Assembly (NCBI GenBank): GCA_934140005.1
Contig: CAKPBB010000026.1
Location: forward strand, 1 to 22,488
DNA length: 22,488 nt
Reading direction: 5' to 3'
Source: an uncultured Clostridia bacterium
GTDB lineage: Bacteria > Bacillota > Clostridia > TANB77 > CAG-508
Below, in pieces: positions 14,342 to 22,398 of the stretch (position 1 is its first letter; every line of letters begins with the position of its first letter). The translations under genes and the position numbers were made by a program. Below the pieces are notes generated by a model that did not search any database, was not told the DNA's origin, and worked only from the letters and a program-made list of their open reading frames with translations.

Positions 14342-15670
14342 TTATTTTTGTAGACGAATTGTAAATACAGTTCCCTTTGGCTTATTATGTGATACTTTTA
14401 TTGTACCATTATGTGCTTTTATAATTACATCTGCAATAGAAAGGCCAAGACCACTTCCACCTGTTTCTCTATTTCTTGCTTTATCTTCTCTATAAAATCT
14501 ATCAAATATATGTTTAATAGCATCTTCACTAATTCCAATTCCTGTATCTTTTATTTCAATAATACATTTCCCATCTTTGCTATATGTTGCTACTTCAATA
14601 GTATCGCCATCTTCTGTATATTTTATAGCATTATCTAGTAAAATAACCATAACCTGATAAAATTTATTTGTATCTATAAAAGCTTCTTCATTGTACTGTA
14701 AATTTAATATCATTTTCTTATTTTGAAGTTCAGCCATCTCTATATATGGTTTTGACAATCCATCTATTAATTCATCTAAATCTGTCTTTTCTTTTTTTAA
14801 TTCAATATTTCGTTCATCAGCTCTAGCTAGAGTCATTAAATCTTTCGTAAGTTTAGTTAATCTTTTTGTTTCATTTAAAGTAAGCATAATATCTTCAGAT
14901 TTATCAATTATTTTTGCATCTGGTTCTTGTAATAATAGTTCTTGTTTTGCTTGTATAATAGTAAGTGGTGTTCTAAGTTCATGAGAAGCATTTTGGACAA
15001 ACTCCATTTGTTTTTTCAAAGTTTCTGCTATTGGTACTAATGTTTTTTTAGATAAAATATAACTTGCAATCATTGACATTATGATACCTGTTAAAATAGT
15101 AATTAAAATAATATCTAAATAATGTGACACTAATTCATTCTCACTATCTACATTTATAAGTAACTGTATATATCTCACATTTTCTGGTTTATCTGAATAT
15201 AATTTTAAATTTATCGCCCTATAATTATATGTATTATTAATTCCAACCTCATAAATTTTATTTAATATTTTTGAATTAAATTCGAGTTTAGTTAAATATT
15301 GATTATAATTTCTTCCTAAATCATCTTCATTTAAAACATCAAAATTATTATCTCTAACAATTACAATTACTTTTGGATTTGATACCTTTCTTGCCAAAAT
15401 ATAGTCTCTCATAGTATTTATGGAATTTTCAAATTCACTATATTTAAAACCTTTTTCTAAAAAATAATTTGAAAAATCTTTTACATTACTTTCAAATTCT
15501 TGATACATTGAAGCACATTCTTTTAAAGTTATATCAACAGAAGAATATGTAATATTTCTTACTAAGCAAAATACAAGTATTCCAAAAACAGAAAATATAA
15601 TTGCAAATGCTATTATATTATAAAAAGTATGTTTTATTATTTGTTTTCGAAATTGTTCCTGTTCACTCAT
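14342..15670 (-). CDS. Sensor histidine kinase of a two-component system
   Basis: A 442-residue membrane kinase. Two membrane helices (about 17-39 and 183-206) enclose an extracellular sensor segment of about 140 residues. The HisKA dimerisation domain carries the phospho-accepting His230 in FVQNASHELRTPL. The ATPase domain follows with the N box (LLDNAIKYT, about 344-352), DTGIGI (375-380), FDRFYR (389-394) and GGSGLGL (404-410). No clear HAMP domain is visible between the second helix and the H box, only a short linker. ATG follows AAAGGGAATG. The response regulator gene lies 30 bases upstream, so both are cotranscribed. The signal sensed is unknown; no family-specific sensor domain is recognised. 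Confidence 0.95.
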   Translation of the reverse strand: MSEQEQFRKQIIKHTFYNIIAFAIIFSVFGILVFCLVRNITYSSVDITLKECASMYQEFESNVKDFSNYFLEKGFKYSEFENSINTMRDYILARKVSNPKVIVIVRDNNFDVLNEDDLGRNYNQYLTKLEFNSKILNKIYEVGINNTYNYRAINLKLYSDKPENVRYIQLLINVDSENELVSHYLDIILITILTGIIMSMIASYILSKKTLVPIAETLKKQMEFVQNASHELRTPLTIIQAKQELLLQEPDAKIIDKSEDIMLTLNETKRLTKLTKDLMTLARADERNIELKKEKTDLDELIDGLSKPYIEMAELQNKKMILNLQYNEEAFIDTNKFYQVMVILLDNAIKYTEDGDTIEVATYSKDGKCIIEIKDTGIGISEDAIKHIFDRFYREDKARNRETGGSGLGLSIADVIIKAHNGTIKVSHNKPKGTVFTIRLQK

Positions 15671-15700
15671 TTTAACATTCCCTTTCTAAAATATATTTGA

Positions 15701-16381
15701 CTAAATTTCCTTATCATTCCAAATATATCCCACACCTCTTATTGTTTTTAAATATTTATCATATCCAATCTTTTTTAATTCTTTTCGTAAACCACTAGCA
15801 TAAACTTCTATAACATTTGTACTAGTTTCACTATTAAAGCCCCAAATTTTATCAAATATTTGATCTTTAGTTATAATGGTATTTTTTGATGTTATTAAAT
15901 ATTCTAATACATCAAATTGTTTTCCCTGTAATATTACTTCTTGACCATTTACTTTCACTTCTCTATTATTTAAGTCCAAAACTAAATCTTTAAATGATAT
16001 AGTATTAGTTTCTGTATAATTTCCATTTGTTCTTCTTAATATTGCTTCTATTCTTGCTAATAATTCTTTTCTTTCAAAAGGCTTAGTTATGTAGTCATCT
16101 GCACCATTATCAAATCCTTTTAATTTATCTTCCAATCCATCTTTTGCAGTTAATATCAGCACTGGTGTAAAGTTTTTAGAAGCTCTTATATTTTGTAAAA
16201 CTTCATATCCATTCATAATCGGAAGCATTAAATCCAATAAAATCAAATCATAAATTCCTTGTTTTGCATACATGACACCTTCTTCACCATCATATGCAAT
16301 ATCTGAATCATACTTTGGAGATATACATTGCTCAATTGTTTTAGCAAGAACCTTATCATCTTCAACAATCAATATTTTCAT
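15701..16381 (-). CDS. OmpR/PhoB-family response regulator
   Basis: A 226-residue protein with an N-terminal receiver domain: acidic pocket EDD at 7-9, phospho-acceptor Asp50 (LILLDLMLP), Thr78 (LILTAKD) and Lys101 (DDYITKPF). A winged-helix DNA-binding domain follows from about 127 (LDLNNREVKVNGQEVILQGKQFDVLEYL) and ends with the usual TIRGVGY strand near 215. It should be phosphorylated by the kinase encoded 30 bases downstream and bind direct repeats at its target promoters. AAAGGAAC precedes the ATG. No promoter could be set firmly in the 81-base gap to the S66 peptidase gene, so readthrough from that gene is possible. Confidence 0.95.
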   Translation of the reverse strand: MKILIVEDDKVLAKTIEQCISPKYDSDIAYDGEEGVMYAKQGIYDLILLDLMLPIMNGYEVLQNIRASKNFTPVLILTAKDGLEDKLKGFDNGADDYITKPFERKELLARIEAILRRTNGNYTETNTISFKDLVLDLNNREVKVNGQEVILQGKQFDVLEYLITSKNTIITKDQIFDKIWGFNSETSTNVIEVYASGLRKELKKIGYDKYLKTIRGVGYIWNDKEI

Positions 16382-16462
16382 TTTATGTTCCTTTCTCTAA
16401 AACTTTGTAGATAAATATATCAAATAAAAATTAAAAATAGCTTAAAATTCTGGTAAATTCTA

Positions 16463-17380
16463 TTATTTTACAACAGACTCTAATAATCTTATTTTCTCGT
16501 TATTTTCTGTATCTAAGATAATTTTAGCTCCTATTGGAATTGTTATTTTCTTTTCAATATGTCCAAAATTATTTGATTTTATTATTGGTATATTAAATTC
16601 ATTTCCTATTACATCTAATATAATCTTTTCTAATGAAATATTGCTTTCATGAGTATAATTTCCTATCCATAAACCTTTTATCTGACTAAACACACCATTT
16701 TGTTTCATAAAATATAAAAAATTACTTGCAAGCGCTGGTGGCGTTTCAAATCCAAGTTCTTCTAAAAATAATATTTTGTCTTTAAAATCAATTCTATATT
16801 TTCCGCAAGTTAAGTTTTTTATTAAACTTAAGTTTCCACCAACTAATTTTCCTTGAACTGCTTTTCCATCTTGAATTATTTTATAATCACTTTCTTCACC
16901 TAATTTCATATTACAATTTGAAAATCTATCTAGAGCATCATTTAAACTAAATTCTGTTTCATCTGTTGCAATCGTTTTAAAATTTGTTCCACTAAATGTG
17001 ATTAATCCTGTTTGCTCTGTTATGATATTTGTTATTGAAGTTATATCACTATATCCACAAATGATTTTTGGATTTTCTTTTATCATATCAAAATTCATAT
17101 ACTCAAACATTGAATTTGAATTTTCTCCACCTTTAGCACACCAAATCATTTTTATTTCAGAATCTTCAAACATATTATTTAAGTCTTCAGCCTTTTCTTT
17201 TGCTGTCGCACTATATCCATTGGTATTTAAAAATAAATTCTTAGAAAAAACTACTTCATATCCTTTATTTTCTATTATTGCTTTTGCTCTTTCGATTTCC
17301 TCTATATTGTCTCCAATTACTGGAGCAGATGGAGCAATAACACCAATCTTATCTCCAATTTTTAATCTATCAGGTTTCAT
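16463..17380 (-). CDS. S66-family LD-carboxypeptidase / MccF-like serine peptidase
   Basis: A 305-residue protein of peptidase family S66, which includes LdcA, the enzyme that removes the terminal D-Ala from tetrapeptides in peptidoglycan recycling, and MccF, which gives immunity to microcin C. The N-terminus KIGDKIGVIAPSAP is typical. The likely catalytic triad is Ser111 (CGYSDIT), Glu207 or Glu208 (LFLEELG) and His274 (NNFGHIEKK). No signal peptide is seen, so it acts in the cytoplasm. AAAGGAATTGAA precedes the ATG by a slightly long spacing. The choice between wall recycling and peptide-antibiotic resistance cannot be made from sequence alone; the two-component genes lie downstream in the same direction. 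Confidence 0.9.
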   Translation of the reverse strand: MKPDRLKIGDKIGVIAPSAPVIGDNIEEIERAKAIIENKGYEVVFSKNLFLNTNGYSATAKEKAEDLNNMFEDSEIKMIWCAKGGENSNSMFEYMNFDMIKENPKIICGYSDITSITNIITEQTGLITFSGTNFKTIATDETEFSLNDALDRFSNCNMKLGEESDYKIIQDGKAVQGKLVGGNLSLIKNLTCGKYRIDFKDKILFLEELGFETPPALASNFLYFMKQNGVFSQIKGLWIGNYTHESNISLEKIILDVIGNEFNIPIIKSNNFGHIEKKITIPIGAKIILDTENNEKIRLLESVVK

Positions 17381-17509
17381 AAATTCAATTCCTTTACTTT
17401 ATTTAGGTTATTCTATTATCTGGTAACCTATATACCAATAAAACTTAACTATTTCTTTTATATTATTACATATTGTTACTTTTTTCAACATTTATAATTC
17501 TTTTTTAAG

Positions 17510-17537
17510 TTGCTTTTTTCCATTAATGTGATATAAT
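17510..17537 (+). promoter_or_regulatory. Sigma-A promoter for the HdeD-like gene
   Basis: TTGCTT (17510-17515), 16 bases, TATAAT (17532-17537) with TGA before it (extended -10). The predicted start of transcription, around 17544, leaves a very short leader whose first bases are the AAAGGAGG ribosome site. Confidence 0.72.
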
Positions 17538-17559
17538 GCTTGCCAAAGGAGGTATTTAT

Positions 17560-18108
17560 ATGGAAGAAATTTTCAAAAAATATACAATTCGTTCTATTAT
17601 AATCTCTGCATTACTAATAGCACTAGCAATTGTTTTAATTTTAAATCCTATAAAATTACTAAATACTATAATGATTATATTAGGTGTTATTGTCATTGTT
17701 GATGGTATCTGGCACATTGTATCTTATTTCAACGAACCAGCTGAATTTAAAGCTTTTAGTTTTGAATTATTAGAAGGAATAGCAGAAATAGTGCTTGGAT
17801 TTATTTTTATACTAAATCCACAATGGGTAATTTCTATAATCTATTTGTTAATTGGGATTTGGATAATTTTTGAAAGTATCGTAAAAATTCAAATGTCACT
17901 TAATTTAAAAGATATTGTTGACAGTTGGAAAATTATGGTATTAGTTTCAATTTTAAGCATTATATTTGGAATATTTATAATTTCACATCCTTTTGTAGCA
18001 ACTGAAGTTCTTTCAATAATTTGTGGAATTACTTTACTTATTGCTGAAATAATAAACTTAGTTGAATCAATTTATATCTCTGTTAAAATGAAAACGTTAA
18101 CTAAATAA
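17560..18108 (+). CDS. HdeD-like (DUF308) membrane protein
   Basis: A 182-residue, very hydrophobic protein with about six membrane helices arranged as three similar pairs, each with a short ILNP-like turn (LNPIKL, LNPQWV, SHPFVA). This is the DUF308/HdeD pattern; HdeD in E. coli is linked to acid resistance, but most Firmicute members are uncharacterised. ATG at 17560 follows AAAGGAGG and is preferred over an in-frame ATG at 17536, which overlaps the -10. It has its own promoter, is divergent from the S66 peptidase gene and convergent with ftsZ, with a hairpin between. No operon partner. Confidence 0.87.
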   Translation: MEEIFKKYTIRSIIISALLIALAIVLILNPIKLLNTIMIILGVIVIVDGIWHIVSYFNEPAEFKAFSFELLEGIAEIVLGFIFILNPQWVISIIYLLIGIWIIFESIVKIQMSLNLKDIVDSWKIMVLVSILSIIFGIFIISHPFVATEVLSIICGITLLIAEIINLVESIYISVKMKTLTK

Positions 18109-18167
18109 TGTATTATACAAAATATTTATATTATATTTCTATTTAAAATAGTTGTATATAATATTAG

Positions 18168-18206
18168 GAGGTCTTAAAAATATTTATGATAATATTTTAA
18201 GACCTC
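18168..18206. terminator. Hairpin between the HdeD-like gene and ftsZ
   Basis: GAGGTCTTAAAA... pairs with ...TTTTAAGACCTC: about 16 bp with one bulged base, loop about six bases. The following stretch on plus (TTATTTAATATATT) is T-rich but not a clean run. It probably ends one or both convergent transcripts. Confidence 0.55.
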
Positions 18207-18236
18207 TTATTTAATATATTAATTTATTTAACTATT

Positions 18237-19196
18237 TTAATATTTTTCTTCAACACCTGTTGCAATAATTGTAGCAACAATTTTATCTTTTAAATTCTCA
18301 TCTATCAACGTACCAAATATAACATTTGCATTTTCATCTATTACATCTTGAATATCTGTTATTGCAGCATTTATATCTACTAAAGACAACTCTTCACTAC
18401 CTGCAATATTTATAATTACACCTTTTGCACCATCAATCTTTGTTTCAGAAAGAGAATTTAATGCAGCACCTTTAACTGCTTCAACAATTGCTCCATCTCC
18501 TGTTGCTTCACACATTCCTAAATGTGCCATTCCTGTATTTTTCATAACTGCTTTTACATCATTAAAATCAACATTTACAAGACCTGTTGAATTAAGTAAA
18601 TTTGTTATTCCTAAAATACCTTGTTTTAAAGTGCTATCTGCTACTCTAAAAGCTTCAATCATTGTACTTTTTTTATCTATTGTTTTCAATAGTTGATCAT
18701 TTGAAATTACAATTAAAGCATCAACATATTTTTTTATAAGTTCAATACCTTTTTTGGCCTGATTCATTCTTCTGATACCTTCAAAAATAAAAGGTTTTGT
18801 TACAATTCCAATTGTAAGAATTCCAAGACTTTTAGCTATTTCTGCAACTACTGGTGCTGCACCCGTTCCAGTACCACCACCCATTCCAGCAGTGATAAAT
18901 AACATATCTGCACCTTCTAAAGCTCTTCTAATTTCTTCCGCATTTTCTTTTGCTGCTTTTTCACCAATTTCTATATTTCCACCAGTACTTAAACCTTTGG
19001 TTGTTTCTTTACCGATTTGAATTGTTCTATCAGCTTTAGATAATTGTAACATTTTACTTTCAGTATTTATTGCAATAAATTCTACATTATTTATTTTATC
19101 TTCTACCATTCTATTTACTGCATTATTTCCTGCACCACCAACACCAACTACTTTTAATCTTATATTTTTTTGTTTATTGTCTGAATAATTGTCCAT
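18237..19196 (-). CDS. ftsZ: FtsZ, short form lacking the C-terminal tail
   Basis: A tubulin-like GTPase that polymerises into the division ring. Nucleotide-binding parts are present: VVGVGGAGNNAVNRM at 16-30, the tubulin signature GGGTGTG at 106-112, and the T7 synergy loop NVDFNDV at 208-214. Some loops differ from the norm (KGLSTGG for RGLGAG at 67-73; INTESKML for VNTDAQAL). The protein stops at residue 319, right after VATIIATGV, so it lacks the linker and the C-terminal peptide that normally bind FtsA, SepF and other division proteins; typical length is 350-390. No frameshifted tail is visible downstream. AGAGG precedes the ATG. It stands alone, away from ftsA and the mur cluster, so it may be a second FtsZ. 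Confidence 0.93.
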   Translation of the reverse strand: MDNYSDNKQKNIRLKVVGVGGAGNNAVNRMVEDKINNVEFIAINTESKMLQLSKADRTIQIGKETTKGLSTGGNIEIGEKAAKENAEEIRRALEGADMLFITAGMGGGTGTGAAPVVAEIAKSLGILTIGIVTKPFIFEGIRRMNQAKKGIELIKKYVDALIVISNDQLLKTIDKKSTMIEAFRVADSTLKQGILGITNLLNSTGLVNVDFNDVKAVMKNTGMAHLGMCEATGDGAIVEAVKGAALNSLSETKIDGAKGVIINIAGSEELSLVDINAAITDIQDVIDENANVIFGTLIDENLKDKIVATIIATGVEEKY

Positions 19197-19248
19197 ATTT
19201 CAACCTCTTCCTTATTCAAAATAATACTTTCTCTTTTTCACAGTTGGT

Positions 19249-19254
19249 ATTATA
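19249..19254 (-). promoter_or_regulatory. Extended -10 promoter element for ftsZ
   Basis: The minus strand reads TGATATAAT, about 53 bases before the ftsZ start. The -35 region is weak and covered by a 13-bp inverted repeat (19261-19293). Confidence 0.6.
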
Positions 19255-19260
19255 TCATAC

Positions 19261-19312
19261 TTTTTGTAATAAATCACTATTTTATTACAAAAATATATAT
19301 TTTTTATTACAA
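19261..19312. promoter_or_regulatory. Probable operator at the ftsZ promoter: inverted repeat plus third half-site
   Basis: TTTTTGTAATAAA (19261-19273), seven bases, TTTATTACAAAAA (19281-19293): a perfect 13-bp inverted repeat over the promoter spacer and -35. A third copy of TTTTATTACAA lies at 19302-19312, 22 bases from the matching half at 19280-19290, i.e. two helical turns. The regulator is not known. Confidence 0.5.
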
Positions 19313-19373
19313 TTAAGTTACTAAAAGTTTCTTTTAATTTTCAAATTTACTATAATTCAATTTAGACTCATTT

Positions 19374-22232
19374 TTACCATCCAGAATGTCCTGTCCAATT
19401 CTTTATTTCTGAAACAGGTGTCCAATCTATTATTCCAGTATTTCCTTTTAAATATAAAGCTTTCAAACTGTTTTTATTCATGTTTGCAAAAATCTCTAAA
19501 TTTTTACATGTTTTACTATTTCCGTCTTCATCAATGTAACTAAAATCATCATATAAACAATTATTTTCCATTCTGATTATTGATAACTTTTTTAAATTTT
19601 GTAATTCTATAACACTTGAAATTGCATTATTGTTAAAATTTATTTCTGTTAGCTCACTACAATTTTCTATTCCACTTAAACTTTTTACATTACACTGTGC
19701 AACTGCCATATACTTTAAATTTGGTGAATTTTTTACAAATTTTATATTATCAAAATTTGTATTGTCTATTGCTAAAGATGTTAAATCAGAAAAAGTTGTT
19801 GTTTCCAAGAAACTAGTTGCAAGTTTATAACCACTTATAGAAAGTTCTGTTAGTCCATGAATATTCTGTAAATCATCTATATTTTCAATTTTTTCTTGCT
19901 GAATATTTCCTGACGTTCCTATAGCTAATTTATTTATAGTTGCATTTTTACTTATATTTTTGAATGATTTAGTATCATACAAATAAGTAATTACCATTTT
20001 ATCAATATATGCATTACCTAAATGCGAAGCTATAAAATCCATTGCCTTTTGTGATGGTGAATATATACTTAAACTTGTTATATTTGTACAATTACTAAAA
20101 TCATGATTTCTCTCAGCAGCTCTCCAACTTATATTTACATTTTTTACATTTTCAGGATATTTTATATTTAATTTTATAGAATCCAAACTAACATTTACTA
20201 ATTTAGTACATTTACTCAAATCAATATCAACAATTGATAAACTTTCATATACTGCTCTTCCGGCAATATATAATGTTGTTATTTCAGTGCATTCCTCTAA
20301 CTTTTTATATACCTTGCCACTTGTATCTATAAGTCCACTAAGTGAATCTGTAAAAAATGTGCCTTTTACATTTGTAAGTCCTAGATTCATGTTAGATATT
20401 ATTCCTTGAATTTTTGTTATATCAGTATCTTTATTATCAACAACCAAAGTTTTTAAATTCTTACAATAACGTTCTAGCAAAGATACATCTGTTATTGCAG
20501 TTTCTCTTATATCTAGCTCTTTTAAATTTGGAAGATTTTTTACAAATTCTATACTTGATATATTAACATCTTTCAATGATAACACTTCCAAATTAATATT
20601 TGTTTTTAATACATTATTTAGTGAATATGTTCCTTCATCTTTCAAATTCGTATTTCCATCAAGTCTTAATTGTTTTAAGTTTTTATTATTTAACAAAGCT
20701 AAATACTCTTCAGAATCATTGCTTAAATTAGCATCTTTTAAGTCTTTTCTTTCATCTGAATTTAATAATTTAGAATATTTTGATGGATAATTACATTGTG
20801 TTGATCCCATTTTTAAGGCAATATCCTTTATCTTTACAAAACTTTCATTAGTCATATTTTCATTATTAGCTAATGTCAATTCACTTAATTTTTCATAATT
20901 AGATATATATTCAATCCATTTCAAATTAGTATTATCTCTTAGACTAAGTATTTCTATATTTTTCAATTCACTTATTGAATACAATGCATCTATTTCTTTA
21001 TTTTTTCCATTATTTTCAAGACTTGTATCATAAATTTCATCTGCTCCCAAATTGCAAAAAGATGCATACAAATTTGATAATTTTTTCATATTCTCTAACC
21101 CTTTAAGTGTTTTTAAATTTCGATTATATTGTAACTCTATTCTCGTTACTCCTGTAAAACCACTCAAAACTTCTACATCATCAATATTATTACTAGATAG
21201 ATATAATTTATTTATACTCTCTTTAGTATTATTTGATAGTAATGCTAGCTTTTTAATATTAGTTACTGATGGTGAATTATAAATGCCAAAATTTTGTAGT
21301 TTAGAAAATTCTATGCCTTCTATTCCTTCACATAATAAACTAACTTGTTCATCATTTGTATTTATCAAATATAATGAATTTATATTTTTGTTATTTGCCA
21401 TTTCAGAATAATCTTTTATTGTACAATTTTCAAAACTAATATAATTTAATTTTAAAGCATTTTGTATGCCATTTAGATTTTCAAAAATAATATCTTTTAA
21501 TTTTAATTCAGTTAAACTTGTTAAATTATATAAATCACTCAAATTGCTTATTCCACTATTGCCTTCCAAAGTTAAAGTTTTCACACTTTTTATATCTTGT
21601 AAAGTAACATTTTTTTCAGCTGAGCCTGTTATTATTTTTGCAATATTACTTCCGGCCTCAAAGATTTCTCTTAATGGATTATCTTTTTCTAAGTTTTCTT
21701 TTGATATTCCAAGCATATTATTACCATCAGAATAATAAACTTTTAAATTTGTAGTAATTCCATATACATCATTAAATTTAGCATAATCACTATATGAACC
21801 TCCACCAGCTTCTCCACCTACAATTTGTTTTTTTATTTCATCTGGCAACTCACTTTTATTTATTAAATAGCACATGTTTCCATCACTATCAACTATATAT
21901 CCAAGATTTCCATAACCATGTTTGCTAGGATTCCATATCCAATTACTACTTTCATAATTTTTTTCTAAAGCTTCCGCTTTATTTTCACTACTTTCAAATT
22001 TCTCATAATTTTCTACATAATAATTATTCAAATATTCCTCTAAAATAGCTATACTTTGCATATATGTTGCATTTTTAGCTTGTGTCATTATGCCATTTTC
22101 CCCAATTGTTGCATTCAAACTCACACCAGCAAGAATTAACATTATGATTATTGAGATTACTAATGCAATTAAAGTAATACCTCTTTTATTTTTCAGTATA
22201 TCTTTGTTTTGAAACAATTTCTCTTTCTTCAC
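19374..22232 (-). CDS. Large leucine-rich-repeat surface protein with prepilin-like N-terminus
   Basis: A 952-residue protein. Residues 1-18 are basic and end KNKRG, followed by ITLIALVISIIIMLILAGVSL (19-39), a class III-like prepilin segment with a possible cleavage after Gly18; the usual Glu at +5 is Ala23. After a helical stalk (to about 90) and a linker with GGEAGGGSYSDYAKFNDVYG (139-158), leucine-rich repeats of the L..L..L.L..n.i type run from about 205 to 940, ending WTGHSGW. No cell-wall sorting signal is visible. It is likely exposed on the cell surface, either anchored by its N-terminal helix or built into pilus-like fibres, and may bind ligands or other cells; function is inference. 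Start is GTG at 22232, nine bases after AGGAGG. Confidence 0.85.
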   Translation of the reverse strand: MKKEKLFQNKDILKNKRGITLIALVISIIIMLILAGVSLNATIGENGIMTQAKNATYMQSIAILEEYLNNYYVENYEKFESSENKAEALEKNYESSNWIWNPSKHGYGNLGYIVDSDGNMCYLINKSELPDEIKKQIVGGEAGGGSYSDYAKFNDVYGITTNLKVYYSDGNNMLGISKENLEKDNPLREIFEAGSNIAKIITGSAEKNVTLQDIKSVKTLTLEGNSGISNLSDLYNLTSLTELKLKDIIFENLNGIQNALKLNYISFENCTIKDYSEMANNKNINSLYLINTNDEQVSLLCEGIEGIEFSKLQNFGIYNSPSVTNIKKLALLSNNTKESINKLYLSSNNIDDVEVLSGFTGVTRIELQYNRNLKTLKGLENMKKLSNLYASFCNLGADEIYDTSLENNGKNKEIDALYSISELKNIEILSLRDNTNLKWIEYISNYEKLSELTLANNENMTNESFVKIKDIALKMGSTQCNYPSKYSKLLNSDERKDLKDANLSNDSEEYLALLNNKNLKQLRLDGNTNLKDEGTYSLNNVLKTNINLEVLSLKDVNISSIEFVKNLPNLKELDIRETAITDVSLLERYCKNLKTLVVDNKDTDITKIQGIISNMNLGLTNVKGTFFTDSLSGLIDTSGKVYKKLEECTEITTLYIAGRAVYESLSIVDIDLSKCTKLVNVSLDSIKLNIKYPENVKNVNISWRAAERNHDFSNCTNITSLSIYSPSQKAMDFIASHLGNAYIDKMVITYLYDTKSFKNISKNATINKLAIGTSGNIQQEKIENIDDLQNIHGLTELSISGYKLATSFLETTTFSDLTSLAIDNTNFDNIKFVKNSPNLKYMAVAQCNVKSLSGIENCSELTEINFNNNAISSVIELQNLKKLSIIRMENNCLYDDFSYIDEDGNSKTCKNLEIFANMNKNSLKALYLKGNTGIIDWTPVSEIKNWTGHSGW

Positions 22233-22261
22233 TTGGTTTTTCCTCCTATGTATAATTACTT

Positions 22262-22300
22262 AGAGAAAAGACTTCCTTTGCAAATTTAAGTCTTTTCTCT
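22262..22300. repeat. 13-bp inverted repeat in the leader of the LRR gene
   Basis: AGAGAAAAGACTT (22262-22274), 13 bases, AAGTCTTTTCTCT (22288-22300): perfect arms. It ends about 20 bases before the AGGAGG site of the LRR gene on minus, with no T-run directly after it, so a leader or regulatory hairpin is more likely than a terminator. Confidence 0.6.
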
Positions 22301-22336
22301 TTAATCCATAAAAACAAATTATCTAATGATACATTT

Positions 22337-22355
22337 GTTTTCTTTGAAAGAAAAC
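22337..22355. repeat. 19-base palindrome upstream of the LRR gene
   Basis: GTTTTCTTT G AAAGAAAAC: perfect 9-bp arms around one base. It is too tight to form an RNA hairpin, so it is more like a DNA operator. Confidence 0.45.
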
Positions 22356-22374
22356 CATTTCAAATAACACAAAT

Positions 22375-22398
22375 AGCACTAATATAAATATTAGTGCT
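22375..22398. repeat. 24-base palindrome upstream of the LRR gene
   Basis: AGCACTAATAT AA ATATTAGTGCT: perfect 11-bp arms around two bases. It may be an operator or, less likely, the terminator of a gene beyond the right edge. A minus-strand reading frame open from the edge to a stop at 22360 passes through it; that frame has no recognisable content and I do not call it a gene. Confidence 0.45.

Noticed and set aside
17407..17429. GGTTA ... TAACC inverted repeat before the S66 peptidase gene
   Set aside because: Five-base arms with a 13-base loop are too weak to support a claim.
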